Source: Pseudomonas sp. SJZ079 (GTDB lineage: Bacteria; Pseudomonadota; Gammaproteobacteria; Pseudomonadales; Pseudomonadaceae). Taken from it: 64,000 bases of DNA. Positions 63,569 to 64,000 of the stretch are shown here, piece after piece. Location of the stretch: NCBI RefSeq assembly GCF_007993865.1, contig NZ_VIUH01000007.1:1-64000 (forward strand), in the 5' to 3' direction. The notes under the pieces were generated by a model. That model was given only the letters and a program-made list of their open reading frames with translations. It had not been told where the DNA came from and did not search any database. Made by a program: the position numbers and the translations under genes. Position 1 is the stretch's first letter. Every line of letters starts with the position of its first letter.

Positions 63569-64000
63569 CTAGTTGTTGGCCGGGGAGCGCTGCCACAGCG
63601 CGTAATACACCTGTCCGGCTTTCTGTTCGCGGTGCAGGCGCCAGTTACCGGGCAGGCCGAGGCTGGACGGCGAGTGTTCGCTCTCGGTGTAGATCCAGGC
63701 GTGGGCGCTCAACCAGCCGTGTGTCTCCAGCAGGTTGCAGGCCGGCAGCAGCAGGTCCTGGCTGAACGGCGGGTCGAGAAACACCAGGTCATATGGGCTT
63801 GCGGCCGGGCTGCCGAGGTAGACCAGGGCGTCGGCGTGCAGCAGCTGACCATTCTCGCAGCGCAGGGTCTGCAGGTGCCCGCGCAGGCTGGCGATGGCGC
63901 TGGGATTGAGGTCCAGCGCCAGGGCGCTATCGGCGCCGCGCGACAGCGCCTCGAGAAACAGCGCGCCGCTACCGGCGAACAGGTCGAGCACCTTGGCGCC
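63569..64000 (-). CDS. rsmD: 16S rRNA (guanine966-N2)-methyltransferase, 5' end beyond the window
   Basis: The visible 143 C-terminal codons include the SAM motif VLDLFAGSGALFLEALSRGA and the catalytic LDPPF, with the RsmD-like ending KAGQVYYALWQRSP. The N-terminal 50 or so residues lie past the right edge. The enzyme methylates G966 of 16S rRNA on the assembled 30S particle. Position beside the YheT-like gene matches PA0369. Confidence 0.92.
   Translation of the reverse strand, partial: GAKVLDLFAGSGALFLEALSRGADSALALDLNPSAIASLRGHLQTLRCENGQLLHADALVYLGSPAASPYDLVFLDPPFSQDLLLPACNLLETHGWLSAHAWIYTESEHSPSSLGLPGNWRLHREQKAGQVYYALWQRSPANN

Overview
The window is a high-GC gammaproteobacterial chromosome segment that I assign to the genus Pseudomonas. 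The housekeeping genes follow, almost gene for gene, the order I remember for the P. aeruginosa PAO1 interval PA0305 to PA0369: acylase, serA, D-2-hydroxyglutarate dehydrogenase, rpiA, ilvA, HAD phosphatase, rppH, ptsP, TSUP, lgt, thyA, folA, ilvD, rlmI, mutM, ggt, ferredoxin, coaD, GMC oxidoreductase, aldehyde dehydrogenase, TetR, YheT-like hydrolase, rsmD. REP/REPIN-type repeats of pseudomonad style support the assignment. No tRNA, rRNA or CRISPR array was seen.

Region 1 (1-22.3 kb) is core: an FKBP isomerase, a HacB-type acyl-homoserine-lactone acylase, small hydrolases and oxygenases, the divergent serA / D-2-hydroxyglutarate dehydrogenase pair that couples serine synthesis to removal of its by-product, rpiA, ilvA, rppH-ptsP, and lgt-thyA. 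Two copies of a ~165 bp MITE-like element lie at 3.7 and 18.5 kb.

Region 2 (22.4-38.3 kb) is accessory DNA inserted between thyA and the DUF3482/DUF2868-folA block. It starts with a prokaryotic glutamate-receptor-like potassium channel. Next come an IS110-type element beside a broken AraC/GyrI regulator, and a lower-GC, tightly coupled three-gene cassette: a GHKL ATPase with a nuclease-like C-terminus, an Abi_C-like protein, and a DUF262/DUF1524 GmrSD-like protein. This cassette is the best candidate for an undescribed anti-phage system. It is followed by an IS3/IS407-type element with a 4-bp target duplication. After that come a C4-antisense-like leader RNA with a 28-codon leader ORF and two small genes (one QslA-like). 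The region ends with a PAAR-Tle1 type VI secretion effector followed by three DUF2931 immunity lipoproteins, separated by orphan copies of the effector's C-terminal tail.

Region 3 (38.3-50.7 kb) holds a DUF2868/DUF3482 GTPase pair, folA and ilvD. It then has a D-amino-acid (probably D-lysine) uptake and catabolism locus: dpkA divergent from an RpiR regulator, a polar amino-acid ABC transporter and a D-amino-acid dehydrogenase.

Region 4 (50.7-64 kb) is core again: rlmI, an HDOD protein, mutM, ggt, ferredoxin, coaD, and an alcohol/aldehyde oxidation group (GMC oxidoreductase, Tat-exported small subunit, aldehyde dehydrogenase). A TetR regulator with a perfect 18-bp palindrome in its promoter region follows, then a YheT-like hydrolase and the start-truncated rsmD.
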